From NCBI GenBank assembly GCA_010909165.1, contig MU008181.1:992001-1056000 (forward strand): a DNA stretch of 64,000 nt. The letters run 5' to 3'. Source of the stretch: Anthoceros angustus. Lineage: Eukaryota > Streptophyta > Anthocerotopsida > Anthocerotales > Anthocerotaceae. Each line of letters begins with the position of its first letter. Position 1 is the stretch's first letter. Position numbers and translations under genes: made by a program. Positions 24,440 through 35,601 of this stretch are shown here, in pieces. The notes beneath the pieces were generated by a model. The model was not told the origin of the DNA. It saw nothing but the letters and a program-made list of their open reading frames with translations, and ran no database searches.

Positions 24440-27400
24440 TGAAAGAACGATGGAAAGAGACCATCTAGGAAGGGACAACAAATGGGGACCCGGGGGTCGG
24501 AGTGAAGAGGAGCAACTGAGCTCCCTACCTAAAGTGACCAATCGCACCCACAATGTCATATGTAGAATAAACGGCCCGCAAACCACGAGGAAGAGGAAAA
24601 GGCATCACCCACCGCCGCCTTATGGAGAATCGCCGTTGAGGCGCCGTTGAAGAGCAATAGAAACCCGCCGGAAGTATGCCGTGAAGTACGAGAGGGACGA
24701 TACACTATACTGCGCATGGTAAGCTTTGGCACAAGACTTGATGAATTTGTCAAAGTCCTCACCATTGCCCCATACGCTTTAGAGCAAGCGGGATAAAGAG
24801 GTGGCCGCTTGCATCCTGCTATACTTGCGGACCTTGAGAGCCGCAGACGGCAGCACCGGCCTTTGGTGATGACTGAGAGGTGGCGTCACGTGCGGTCGAA
24901 CCACTACATCCGCCACCACAACCGTCGCCACGACAAGGTATAAGTCCGCCCGATTGAACGAGTAAGAAGAGTATACTCCCGCCTCCGTGCCATATAGCCA
25001 CTTTCGCGAGCAATGGCAAACATGACGCCACGGACAAGGTATAAGTCATACGATTGAGCGACACAGAAGAGTATACTCCGCTCCCTCCGGGCCATATAGC
25101 CACTTTCGCGAGCAATGGCAAACATGGCGTCACGGATGGCGCCATGAGTGGCAATGCGGCGACCGTGGGGACAACGAGCAAGGTGGACACCGAGACGCCA
25201 AGAGCAGCCGCACTCACAAGTGAGGAGCGAAGAAGCCACAGCCGGAGTAGGCCGAGACGGAATCGCATCGCAGAGTGAAGGTGGTTGGTGCGATGTGAAA
25301 TCCCGTATGCATGGGCGGGCCAAGAGCTGCACCGCCCTTCCTGAACAAGAGCGAGCCGCCTAGTGGACCTGGAGATGGAGGGGTCCCGGAGGATGATCAA
25401 AAGCTCGGCCGAGCCGCTTCTCGAGCGAGATGCCTCGCAATCCCTAAAGCCATCGATGATAAATGTAGAGAAAGGAGGAAGTCCTTCCGAGCATCCGCCG
25501 ATAACATGTCTCCGGCCCGCCTCAAGGACGATTGAGAGAGAAGGTTCCCTCCTCCACACTTGATACGAGATCCTCGAGAAAGGGCTTGTCATGGAGGATG
25601 AAACGGGAAGCCAAGGCAGGCAGAGGGCCCAACTCCCAAGAAAGCCGGGAAGAGACCTCCGAGAGCCCCACGCCTCAAATTGCAGGCGGGGATGCTTGCT
25701 GGGCAGTCGCCCTGTGGCACTCAAAAGCCCCGAGCCCAAGATGTCCCCAAGAGTATCCATAATCTTCAGATCAAACCCCGAGCCGGACAAAAGGACCGAG
25801 ACGAGGGCGAAATGAGGAGGTACCAGGCGCCTAGCAAAAACAAGGAAAGGATTCCAAAGGCCACCCGAGCATCCTCCAAAGAAAGGGAGGTCTTCAATAT
25901 GGGAGAGGTCCTCTGCAAGGGCCTTGTCCAGAAGCTCCCAATGAAGTCTGGGAACCAAAGGGGACCCCAAGAATCCATGAGACCAAGAGCCGAGCAATCT
26001 CCCAGCGAAGCTGAGAGTGGCGGGATCCCGGCGGAGACCAAACGCTGCACTTGGACATCTTGACCTTCAAGCCCTGGCAGCTCGGAGAATATCTCAAAGG
26101 CCTCCTTGACTTTGTCCCTGTGCCCGAGGATGTGAGAATCGCCGTTGAGGCGCCTAGCAAAAGCGAAGGGAAGACACAGCCGCTGGAGAGGGCGGCCCTA
26201 GACAGGCCCTATAGTGAGCAATAGCGAAGAGAGCACCGCCTAGCGGTCGCCTTGCACAGTACACATGGCCGATTCCAAGACGAGACGGCGAAACTCAAGA
26301 GACGTTCTTGTCTTTGGTAGTAGAGGTTGGAGGACCTCCGTAGAAGCACCGGACAAAGGGTATAAGACTCTAGACGCCAAAGATCCCTAAGCTCCTCAAA
26401 GATGACGCCCGAAATGGTATTGAAGGCGTTCTCGACATCCACCGTAAGACTACCCAATCCGGGTGGGTATCAAGGCAAGCTTTCACCCCTAGCACCATGC
26501 ACTGCAGCCGAGTGGCAATGCCAAATTGAAGGGGTTGAAGTCTTTGTTGGAGAAGGGAGGCGGAGGCAGGCGATAGTGCGGCCGAGTAGCCGCATGAAGG
26601 CCTCCCAACCGCGAGTGGGCGACGCCTGAGGAGTGCTTGTCCATAGCGACAAGCCTACTAGCTGCAAGAACAGCTGAAATCCGGTGAGGCATCTCTCCAC
26701 GAGCCACCGCAGCAGCCAGAGAAAAGAGCTCTGGAAAGCCGCTGGATGGATCTTCGGGAGAAAGAGGTCCCTAAGGTGTTCGAACACCATTCCGACAAAC
26801 CGGATGAAAGACGAGGGTTGTGGAGAGAGCGAGCAAAAGCCGCGGTCCAGTGGAGAAGGGATCCTCGGGACATAGTCGGATATGTCCGGGAATGGCATCC
26901 TTAGGTGGCGGATGGAGGCACGGAGGGCAGCAATTGTCTCTTCAAGCGGAGGCCAAGGGACGGGTCAAGAGCCCTAGCGGAGCATATTCACTGCCAAGCA
27001 ACTTGCGCGTAGGTTTGTTGCATTACCTGCACTGCTCCAACCGAGCGATTCCGCCGGACTTGGCAAAGACGCATGCCTCCTCCTCAAGAGCCGCCCGCCA
27101 CCAAAACGCCAAGACGGCTAGCAACTTCACGGTGCCGGCTCCCCTAGTGCAATCAAGACACCATCGGGAGAAGAAGGAGGAGACACCAAGCTAACTCATC
27201 CCGGATCGAGTGCAAGGCGATCTAGGGAAGACGAAATGCCGACGGCATCATCGTGAAGGTGCCGAGGAAGCTGCGGAAGATGCGGACATGGAAGCGGGTT
27301 TCAACATCCCAAGGATGTGATCCACCGACCGCAACCATTCCTGTGAAGAAAGAGGCACCACAAGGAGAAAGCTATGCGGCGCCAAAGCCGGGCGGACGTG

Positions 27401-27740
27401 GAGGAGGTCGCGGCGTGCACTTGGGCAGCCTGTAGTCCGGTCGAAATCTTTATGCATGTGCCGAGGTGAGTTTTCACCCCTTGACGCAGAGAGTTGAGCA
27501 TGATCGGACAAGGAGTGTCCTCGATCACGGAGGTGTGGATCGCCCCATTGGATGGGGACGAAAAGGGCCTGCTTGAAATCAAGAGGTACCGAGGCAAAAT
27601 GACCCCACTGACCGGACATACAGAGTTTGAGTCGTATGGCGAACCCCAAAAGGCCGCCAAAGGGCCCACCAAGAGGGGTGCAACCCATGTGACCACCGCC
27701 AACCACCAAACTAACGCCCACACCAGAACTCAAGACTAAA
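24440..27740 (-). pseudogene. Decayed non-LTR retrotransposon (RT region)
   Basis: The minus strand carries scattered reverse transcriptase remains in changing frames. At 26,380-26,450 it reads VDVENAFNTIS followed by IFEELRD (an RT palm motif). At about 26,270-26,340 it reads SNLYYQRQ. At 26,190-26,255 it reads RPLGGALFAIAHYRA, matching the usual GTRQGDPLGGALFA block. Downstream toward 24,819 is a long open frame whose tail (ARDATSQSSPKAGAAVCG) looks like the C-terminal zinc-finger-less end of such an element. Many frameshifts and stops rule out activity. A second relic of the same family lies at 44.0 kb in the opposite orientation. Confidence 0.75.
24930..25138. repeat. Tandem duplication, two units of about 103 bases
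   Basis: Both units run acaaggtataagtc, then agaagagtatactcc, then gccatatagccactttcgcg, agcaatggcaaacatg and gcg/gcc cacgg. It lies inside the retrotransposon relic. Confidence 0.85.
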
Positions 27741-27864
27741 AGCCGGGCGGGAGATCCTCAGCGGAAGAAGCCCAACCGAAAAGCGTATAAGCAAGAATCA
27801 GAGATGAAAATGGACTCACGAACATGTAATAGAGCTCACAACAATCACACAATCAACCATCAAT

Positions 27865-28075
27865 CAATCGCAACATCTAGGGCCTAGCAACGCGCAACAC
27901 CTAGGGCATAGCACTCGATCGCAACATCTAGGGCCTAGCATTCACCAACACCTAGGGCATAACACTCAACCGCAACATCTAGGGCATAACATCGAATCGC
28001 AACATCTAGGGCCCAGATCACCGCAACACCTAGGGCATAACACTCACCGAACATCTAGGGCCTAGCCTCCAAGTA
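27865..28075. repeat. Minisatellite, about 24-base units
   Basis: About eight units of the form cgcaacatctagggcctagca / caacacctagggcataacac alternate. The constant core is acayctagggc. Confidence 0.9.
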
Positions 28076-28614
28076 GCCAATATATAAAGATTAACTCCTG
28101 CACATGTAATCACAGTAGCACTGCACTCAAAGCGCCAATATAATGAGCTTGTAATTGGATAACATCCCTTATCTTCACCTCGATTCGAATGTGAAAATAT
28201 CTTCCCAACCATTGGCTCATTCCATATAGCTTAAGGCGCATGTCACCCAAGATGTACCATGCCTTGTCAATCTTCACTTTATCCTCAAAAGGTTCTATGC
28301 CTTCGGATCTTCAATTTATCGCCAACGTCGTATTCCATATTCCACCGAGGGTTTCAACCCCTAGTTCTCGTCAACACAAAGATCCTCGGCTCCGGTCTTT
28401 AAATAATAAGTTCATATGCTCCCTTGATATATAAGGCTTAACATCTTGAGGATAAAGGGCCTAGCCAAGATCATTGCCCTCGATGACATAGCATAGAAGC
28501 TTTGTGATGGATATATGATATTTGAATATAGTGGAGCTCACATACATCAAGATTGAATATATAGATCTGCGGCGAAGAGCACCGCCTCGACAAACCACTC
28601 CCAAGATAGGTACT

Positions 28615-28762
28615 ACGGAAGGAACACAACTCTCCACGGAAGGAGCACCACCACTCTCCACAGGAAGGAACACCACCACTCTCCACAGGAAGGAACACCA
28701 CCACTCTCCACAGGAAGGAACATCTATCTCCACAGGAAGGAGCACCACCACTCTCCACCAAC
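28615..28762. repeat. Minisatellite, about 27-base units
   Basis: About five units of ctccacaggaaggaacacca followed by ccact. Confidence 0.9.
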
Positions 28763-28929
28763 ATCCTAGATCGGATTTTCAGCCGGAAGAAGCCCAACCG
28801 AAAAGCAGATAAATATGTAGTCATATACTCTAATCTCAATTTCATTGTCAATTTCATGACAGCCTCTTGTGTGATCTGAAAATTTTGTCATAAGAAAGGG
28901 GCACTGAAGAGTTGTTTAATGAAATTATA

Positions 28930-29345
28930 AACTTCATACAGAATGACTCTTGCACTCCAAATATTGGCTTTTGAAGTTCGACTTTTGAAGTATAGCTTAT
29001 TTTTACATCATCTTCCGAATCCAATACCTCTGGAGCCTTGTAACATGCGATTCCTGCAGCACCCCTATGCAGTAATTCATGGCTGTTTTGGAAACATGGA
29101 ACAGACAAACCAAAGTCTCCTAGTATAATTTTGATTCGGCTAAGTAATAATATATTAGCCGGTTTCAAATGGCGATACATGACACTATGCCCATGGCAAA
29201 AATTGATTGCCTCTATTAGGTTAAACATAAATATTTTTGCATCCTCTTCACAATAAGCTCCCCCTTTTTTAGTTCATCCTTTACTGTACCATACCTACAT
29301 ACCTCCATCACAATGTAAATAGGTTCAATATCCTGATGAATAAAA
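28930..29345 (-). pseudogene. Serine/threonine kinase fragment, inactive
   Basis: Covers the kinase hinge to the activation segment, CDPK-like in flavour. At 29,260-29,330 it reads EPIYIVMEVCRYGTVKDEL, then a one-base slip in an a/g run, then FNLIEAINFCHGHSVMYRHLKPANILL, then GDFGLS and GIACYKAPEV. The usual HRDLKPxN catalytic loop reads YRHLKPAN, so the catalytic Asp is replaced by His. The N-lobe and the C-terminal half are missing. With the frameshift and the lost Asp this is a pseudogene fragment. Confidence 0.8.
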
Positions 29346-30785
29346 TGAGAATATTTGGAAAGAGATCAAAGAATTTTTATCTCTCTATATATTGCATGAT
29401 TTATTTTTTCATATTTTTTAAATAATTTTACAGGTCTATTTTGCGAGTCTAATTTTACAAGTTTACTAGTTTTTTAGGTTTACGTGGGGGCTAGTCCCCT
29501 TGGCATGGTGCCCTTTGTTGGGTTTTTCCTCCTTTGTTTTTGGGGTGGATGGGTTTTTCCAATCTCTTTTTTATAATAAAGTCTTCCTTTCCCTTATTTA
29601 TTTGGGTTTAGGAATCACTTTTTGGTAATTATGTGCTCTCTAGAAAAACATGTAGGGAACAAGTATAGAGAATTTGTCAACACACACCGGAATATACATA
29701 CATACACCTATCCCTCTATACAAGAGAACATCAATCTTCATTGAACAAACCAGGTACTTCCATCTTTCTGGTTTTGATATAGATGCCCATATAGCAACTG
29801 ACAAACAATGGGAAATTATTAATTTAGTAGCTATTAACATGACGTTTCATGGAAATTTACCAAATTAGTAATTTCTCAAGGTATATAAATGAGTGAGACC
29901 TAAATAAAAATAATTCTTTCTCTGAACTTCAAAATCTAGTTATCCATTCTTCTTGCATATAACTTCTTATAATCTTGTGATCTACAGTTGTTAAGGTTTG
30001 TTCAATGAAGATTGATGTGTTGTCAAAGTTTGTTCAATGAAGATTGATATGAGTCTTGTTAAGGTTTGTTCAATGAAGATTGATGTGAGTCTTGTTAGAC
30101 ATGTTCATGTCGAAGTGCCGAGGCACCCCAGAGTGGTGGAACCGTCGAGGTGGTTGAGAGGTGGATGTAGGTACCTCCTACCAACAGCATGAGCTGTCCA
30201 TCTCGTGGTGGCGGGTCATTCTTATTCATTACATGCGTAAAAAGGCACTAGGAATGACATTCCGGGTTCAAGCAACATGGGAACCCAACATATGGTCTCT
30301 AAACTCTATTGTATTATATGTAGAAAGTCTTGAAGTCATGATGTAGACTACTTATTCTTTGCTTCCCGTAGTTTGATCACCTCCCCGGGTAGCTGAAGAG
30401 CTTGACATATTCTTGCTGCTCATAATCTCACTTGTAAGATTATGACCTTGATGGAATTATGAATAGCCCTATCTCATAGGTTTAAACCCTTCAAACCCTT
30501 AAAATTGTAAAAATCAAAATGACATATTCTTGCTGCTCATGAACATGACTTGCAAGAATAGTAATTATGAATACCCTAATCTTGAGGTTTAGGGACATCA
30601 AACCCTTCAACCCAAAAAGATTAAACTAGTTTTCAGATAATAAATTTTACATAGTTAGGTGTGCGCGGTAAAGGTGTTCGATACATACAGGCGCATGTGT
30701 GTTACGGATTGCCGTTGCTGCAAGACAGGTGGTCCGATGCCATGGCCGAAATAATAGCATGTTGTCAAGTCTTCGGAATCGCTCC
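29346..30785. other. AT-rich spacer with short direct repeats
   Basis: No gene is supported. Direct repeats of about 40 bases (ttgttcaatgaagattgat) occur three times at 29,990-30,095. A second pair beginning gacatattcttgctgctcat lies at 30,406 and 30,521. The last 115 bases are the 3' flank of the LEA_2 gene. Confidence 0.5.
29990..30095. repeat. Tandem repeat, three units of about 38 bases
   Basis: Units run aaggtttgttcaatgaagat then tgatgtgagtcttgtt, with small differences. Confidence 0.85.
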
Positions 30786-31385
30786 CTAATCTGCATTCTC
30801 GAGCAAGCGTCTGGTTTCCTCCGAGTAGCAGGAGCAGGCGAGGAGCCTGCCCCCCCAGGGAGCGGACGGAGGACTGATGGTGAGGAAGTCGCAGAACTGG
30901 TGACTCCGTTGCTTCCAGCTGGTCCACCCCGCCCTGTGGAATTTGTAGCGAGAAACCAGCTTGAGCCGCAACGGCACCACGCCCCGTTCAAGATCATCCG
31001 CCATGGCACTCCCCCTGCCCTGCAACAGTTGCACCTGCCGCTGGGGCTGGAGCCGCAGGGTGCCCTCCAGAGTGCTCCTCTGCCCCTGGCGGAATCCCGG
31101 GCCCGGGAATGCCTGCACGTCCAGCCGCTGGTCGCGGTACCACAGAATGGCGCTCACGTACATGTAGCCTACTTGGACATGCTTGTTGCCGTTGCGCAAG
31201 GTGAAGGTGATGTTCAGATCCCAATCCAGGCCCGTGCTGCTCAGATTGAATGCTCCCACCTCCACCCCCTTCAGCTCCATGTCAACAGAGTTTGGTGCGG
31301 TAGCCAGCCATACGATGAGCAAGATGGCGAACGACGTAACGAGGCATACCGAACACCCACAAATGCGGCAGCAGTTGGATGCCAT
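30786..31385 (-). CDS. LEA_2 / NDR1-HIN1-like membrane protein, copy 1
   Basis: 199 residues if started at the ATG of MASNCC; a further in-frame ATG lies 54 bases upstream. The start is chosen by match to copy 2, which also begins just before the Cys-rich cluster. Order: short N-terminus with CCRICGC, one membrane segment (about residues 13-30), then a LEA_2 domain with VGAFNLSSTGLDWDLNITF and LDVQAF. The C-terminus is Pro/Ser then Cys. Such proteins sit at the plasma membrane and many act in defence or stress. No intron. It is the first of three related copies separated by pieces of a NAPE-PLD gene. Confidence 0.85.
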   Translation of the reverse strand: MASNCCRICGCSVCLVTSFAILLIVWLATAPNSVDMELKGVEVGAFNLSSTGLDWDLNITFTLRNGNKHVQVGYMYVSAILWYRDQRLDVQAFPGPGFRQGQRSTLEGTLRLQPQRQVQLLQGRGSAMADDLERGVVPLRLKLVSRYKFHRAGWTSWKQRSHQFCDFLTISPPSAPWGGRLLACSCYSEETRRLLENAD

Positions 31386-31904
31386 TGCCCTTGTCTTGTC
31401 CGCATGGCCCACGGCTGTGCCTGGCTTGCCTGCATACATATAGGAGCTGGGCCAGCCAACGCGCTTGCGTCACCTGGAAGCCATCGGCTCTTGAGGACAT
31501 ACGCATTGACACGGTCAAGTCATCGCATTATGCCGCACGAGGCGGAGGCAATACGGTAGCCAATTTCTCTTTACATACGGAAGTCACCACGAGGCGAGAG
31601 AAATACCTAGCCAATTTTTGTTGTTTTTACCAAGCAAACGCAAAGGACGCCTTCACCCCAGGTGTCTCCAACCTTGATATCTTTAAATTTACGGCGTTTT
31701 TTTGAGTGCAGCCAAAAAAGGGTTTTATTTCTTGGGCTGTATCTATCTATCTGTCATTTAAAAAAAAAAACAGGCAAAAAAACCGGGGAAAAACGCATTC
31801 CGAACTCGGCCAGGTCTGGTGTCATGTGTCCATTTGACCAGGTGACCAGGTGACCAGGAATCGTGCACAACGCAATGGGCCCATATGTTTCAGGAAAGGA
31901 ATTT

Positions 31905-32125
31905 CTGCTGCCAGGTCTACGAACTAGACCTTGCAGAACATCAACATGATCACAATGTAGAGAAGAAAATGCGGAAAGACACCCACCATAATGGTTATGT
32001 GAGGTGATAACCATGGCCACTTCCACGCGAGGCAAGTCGATGAGTGGGAAGGGAACTACTTGGGACAATCTAAAACACGTAGACCATCATGAGTTTTCGA
32101 CCATCACTTAAGCAAGGAACCTTAG
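31905..32125 (-). pseudogene. NAPE-PLD exon relic 1
   Basis: About 220 bases match 36,860-37,055, covering the NAPE-PLD exon that encodes [20 protein letters not shown] with both flanking introns. Here the frame reads PFPLIDLPRVEVAMVITSHNHY with an extra residue. The cataataatgg donor side is kept, but no other exon of the gene is present nearby, so it cannot encode an enzyme. Confidence 0.85.
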
Positions 32126-32870
32126 CATGTTTCAGGTGAATGTGAACGAACATGAAATGGCTTCTGAAGCTCGACGGGATGTCCATTGGATTGCAATTGT
32201 AATCGATTCCACTGCGCTTGATGGTTGAAAGGGTTTAGTGAATATTGGCGTAAAGGAATAGATTGTGGAAGAGTGACGATCCTGCCATTCTGACACGTGA
32301 AGTAGGCGTTTCATGGAGAGCTGCAAGATGGGGCGTTTGTTCAATCTCAGTGAAGCAGAGGATGGTCACTCTGCATTTATTTGGGATAATTTGTTACTGT
32401 CTGTCCCACATGTACAGATTTGAGGAGATCACGGTCATTGGAGCGTGAATTTCTATCTGCGACGATCGGCGCGGAAATTTTATGCAGTCGCCAGTCTCTG
32501 CGAAGGCTGGTGGTGGAATTAGGTCCCAGTCGCTGTGCGCTTCCTCCCATATGAGCAGGGGGACTGGAAGTACGAGTCAATGTCGCAGCTGCGGCAAGGC
32601 TTGCTATGTTTCCAGACCTCTACATCTGCATTGCACAGGGTGCAGAACAAGATGATGTGTTGGTCAGCAACACGCTGCTGCTGCGAAGTGGCCGTTACAG
32701 TTGTGGGGACAGAGCAGGCAAGTGCATAGCAGGCAGGGCAGAACGTGTCTCGCAGACTCGCAGTGAGTGTGAGGAATCGGCGAATTGGGTGTTGGGGCAG
32801 GAGGTTTCTTTACAGGTGGTGGGAAAGGAAATCCAATGCAAAGAGGCTGAAAGATAGCATGCTGTGAAGA
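32126..32870. other. Spacer with duplicated 3' flank of LEA_2 copy 2
   Basis: Bases 32,600-32,850 are similar to 33,790-33,975, sharing gtgcatagcaggcagggcag, gaacgtgtc.cgcagactcgc and ctttacaggtggt. It appears to be the 3' flank carried along in the duplication. No gene is seen. Confidence 0.6.
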
Positions 32871-33485
32871 CTAATAGAAGCCTGCGTGTATTGCTCTGTA
32901 ACCCGTCCTGACTTGCACCGAGTAACAGGTGAGGGCGAGGAGCTTGGCCCCCCACGGCGCCGACGGAGGACTGATAGTGAAGAAATCGCAGAACTGGGTA
33001 CAATCTTCATTCCCGCTGGTGTGCCCAGATCTGTGAAAGCGGTAGCGGACAGTCAGCATGAGCTGCAACGGAACCACACCCCGCCCGAGATCCGCCTCCA
33101 TGGCTGCTGCAAGGGCTTGCCGCAGATGCACCTGCCCGGAAGGTTGCAACCGCAGGTTGAGCTTGAGAGTGCTCCGGCGGGCCTGATGGAGGCCCGCCTC
33201 CGGGAATGTCTGCACGTCCAGCTTATGGCCACGGTACCGCAGTTCGGTCCTCACGTACCCGTAATGTATTTTCAGATTCTTGTTGGAGTTGCGCGAGGTG
33301 AAGGTGATGTTCAGATCCCAGGTCAGGCCCGACGTGTTGCTCAGATTCAATGCGCCCACCTCCACCCCCGTCACCTCCGTCCGAAGCAAATGTGGTAGGG
33401 TGCCGATCCACATGAAGAACACGACCAAGGACGCCACAACGAGGAACGCGAAACACCCACATATGCGGCACCGCGGTGATGTCAT
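32871..33485 (-). CDS. LEA_2 / NDR1-HIN1-like membrane protein, copy 2
   Basis: 204 residues, single exon. The N-terminus has CRICGC, then a membrane segment (about residues 12-30, FLVVASLVVFFMWIG). The LEA_2 domain follows with VEVGALNLSNTSGLTWDLNITF, HYGYVRTEL and LDVQTF, then ISPPSAPWGAK near the end. It is clearly a paralogue of copy 1 with about half the residues shared. The role is as for copy 1: a membrane-anchored LEA_2 protein, exact function unknown. Confidence 0.85.
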   Translation of the reverse strand: MTSPRCRICGCFAFLVVASLVVFFMWIGTLPHLLRTEVTGVEVGALNLSNTSGLTWDLNITFTSRNSNKNLKIHYGYVRTELRYRGHKLDVQTFPEAGLHQARRSTLKLNLRLQPSGQVHLRQALAAAMEADLGRGVVPLQLMLTVRYRFHRSGHTSGNEDCTQFCDFFTISPPSAPWGAKLLALTCYSVQVRTGYRAIHAGFY

Positions 33486-33691
33486 TTGCCCCTTGTCCGC
33501 TAGCCCACAGCCTGGCTGGCCTTGCCTACATTACCCCGGCCGCGGCCCAGCGAACGCGCTTTCTTGACTTCGGAAGCCATCAGCAGCTCCCGGGGATGCA
33601 TTCACACTGTGAACTCATCGTGCACGCCATGTCGCATCTCTGTAGTCTCTGTTACATGTGTGAATCAGCACGCGGCCGAAGAAAGAACCAA

Positions 33692-33785
33692 AGGGCTAGG
33701 TGAATTGCAACAGCATCCTCTGATACAGTAGCACGGCAATGTTCTCATATGAACACAACACCAATATTGATGACGGTAACAACGG
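33692..33785 (-). pseudogene. NAPE-PLD exon relic 2
   Basis: Matches 35,988-36,075, the 5' part of the NAPE-PLD exon beginning [10 protein letters not shown] plus the preceding intron: ctaggtgaattgcaac.gcatcctctga.acagtagca is shared. Only this piece survives. Confidence 0.8.
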
Positions 33786-34019
33786 CAATGTTCGTGCTTG
33801 CTATGTTTCCGGACCTCCGCATTGCACAGGGTTGTGGGGACAAACCAGCCAAGTGCATAGCAGGCAGGGCAGAACGTGTCCCGCAGACTCGCACTGTGTG
33901 TTAGGATCGATTGGCTTTTGTGGCAGGATGTCTCTTTACAGGTGGTCGGAAAGGCAATCCAATGCAACGATTGAATAGCAGCCTGCCTTGTCAATCCTAT
34001 GGAATCGCTACCTAGACTA
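33786..34019. other. Duplicated flank of LEA_2 copy 3
   Basis: Counterpart of 32,600-32,850, see above. Noncoding by appearance. Confidence 0.6.
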
Positions 34020-35115
34020 CTAGGCCGCTGCTGCATTGTACGTCGCTTGCCTGGCGTCTTCCGACAAACAGGTCAAGGCGAGCAGCCTGCCCCCACGGCG
34101 CCGACGGAGGACTAATGGTGAAGAAATCGCAGAACTGTGGGTACTATATTGGTTCCAGCCGGTCCACCCAGATCTGTGGAAGCGGTAGTGAGCATCCAGA
34201 GTGAGCTGAAACAGGACCACGCCCCGCCCAAGATCCGCCTCCATGGCTCCCGCTAGGACCTGCCGCAGCTGCACCTGCCCCGAAGGTTGCAGGCCTGCGG
34301 CAGGCGGCGCTCGAGAGTGCTCTTGCGGCCCTGACGGAGGCCGGCGCGAGGAATGTTTGCACGTCCAACGTATGGCCACCGTACTGTTAAGAAATGAGCA
34401 ACAAATCAAAACAGGTTAGGCTATGAAGAGCATCTATTTTTAAAAATAGGTTATGAAGAGTCCAAAAAAATAACGAAGTTCAAACTTCTATACCTTCTAA
34501 AAACTGATGTTCTTCTGCAGAATATCTTCAGAATATCTTGTAGAAATCTCAAAAGTATCATCTAAAGAATATCTTCTAGAAAGCTCAAAAGTATCTTCTA
34601 GAGAATATCTTCTAGAAAGTCTAAAAATAAAAGATAGATTAATTAATGAATAGGATTCAAGACTGAGGACTATAGAAAGCCAAGCCATAGATATGGTATG
34701 TGGGGTGTAGTGTGTGCAGCTGTGCTCATGTGCTAGTATCCAGTGTGCCTAATACCTAGTGCATATAACATATTATATGAGAATTTTATTTTTCCTTCCA
34801 ATAAAGGCTCAGCTCTTTTCCTAATAGATACTGTGGAGAGCTCGTTTTGTAGTAGGTACTCTAAAGAGGTTCCTATGGACCTGTAGTGTATAACTCCATC
34901 CTTGCTAGAATTGCTCGAGCTGAAAATGAAGGTGAAATCCCAGGTCAGGTTTGTGTTGCCCACTTTCAATGCACCCGCCTCCACCCCCATCACCTCCATC
35001 CGAACAAGATCTGGTCCTGTGACGGCCATATGATATGATCAACAAAACCCAGAACGCCACAAACAAGACCGCGCAACATCCACATGAGCGACAGCATTTG
35101 ATGCCATTGCCCTGG
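34020..35115 (-). pseudogene. LEA_2 pseudogene, copy 3
   Basis: Broken third paralogue. The 5' part (35,115-34,880) has the start, KCCRSCGCC, a membrane segment and VMGVEAGALKVGNTNLTWDF, but in at least two frames. AT-rich unrelated sequence of about 490 bases (34,390-34,880) with repeated atcttctagaaa motifs then interrupts the gene. The 3' part (34,385-34,020) continues with LDVQTF and LQPSGQVQLRQVLAGAMEADLGRG, again with frameshifts before the Pro/Ser end. No single product is possible. Confidence 0.85.
34490..34625. repeat. Degenerate tandem repeat in the insert
   Basis: Units built on aatatcttctagaaagctcaaaagta, two to three copies, within the sequence that splits LEA_2 copy 3. Confidence 0.75.
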
Positions 35116-35345
35116 TCCGAATAGCCTCCACTGCACAGCCATGGCTGGCCCCGCCTACATACACCCGGGCCCGGCAGCATTTTGATGCCATTGCCTTGTC
35201 CGAATCGCCCCCACTGCACAGCCATGGCTGGCCCCGCCTACATACACCCGGGCCCGGCAGCATTTTGATGCCATTGCCCTTGTCCAAATAGCCCCCACTG
35301 CACAGCCATGGCTGGCCCCGCCGACATACACCCGGCCCCGGCCCC
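35095..35345. repeat. Triplicated 5' end of the LEA_2 pseudogene
   Basis: Three units of about 83-85 bases: ttgatgccattgcc.tgtcc, then ccactgcacagccatggctg, then gccccgcc.acatacacccgg. Each unit contains the former start codon (cat on this strand) and its upstream leader. Copies 1 and 2 of LEA_2 have one such unit each. Confidence 0.9.
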
Positions 35346-35601
35346 CGACCCAGCCAACGCGGTTTTTTCACTAGGAAGCCATCAGCTCCCAAGGATGCAC
35401 TGACGCTGTCAACTAATTACGACTGCGTCGCATCTCTGTAATCTCTCTTCTGTAAAGAGCCAATTTTCCCTTAAGTGATTTCATGATCATATGTCGGTCC
35501 TTTCATCCCCAAGATCCTCATTACACGTACTCAATTTACGCTCAAACGAGGAAGCTGGACTGGCCACAGCCCATATGTATTTCTTTTAGAACGACAGAAC
35601 C

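Larger units (their letters stand above)
27741..28854. other. Minisatellite-bearing spacer
   Basis: Beside the two minisatellites listed separately, both ends of this segment carry ggaagaagcccaaccgaaaagc (27,762 and 28,784). This direct repeat at about 1 kb spacing could mark the ends of an insertion. Confidence 0.5.

Noticed and set aside
25050-25560. Plus-strand open frames of about 70 codons
   Set aside because: They are the complement of a decayed retrotransposon coding region on the minus strand.
30699-31559. 286-codon plus-strand frame opposite LEA_2 copy 1
   Set aside because: The minus strand has the membrane segment and LEA_2 domain; the plus frame has none.
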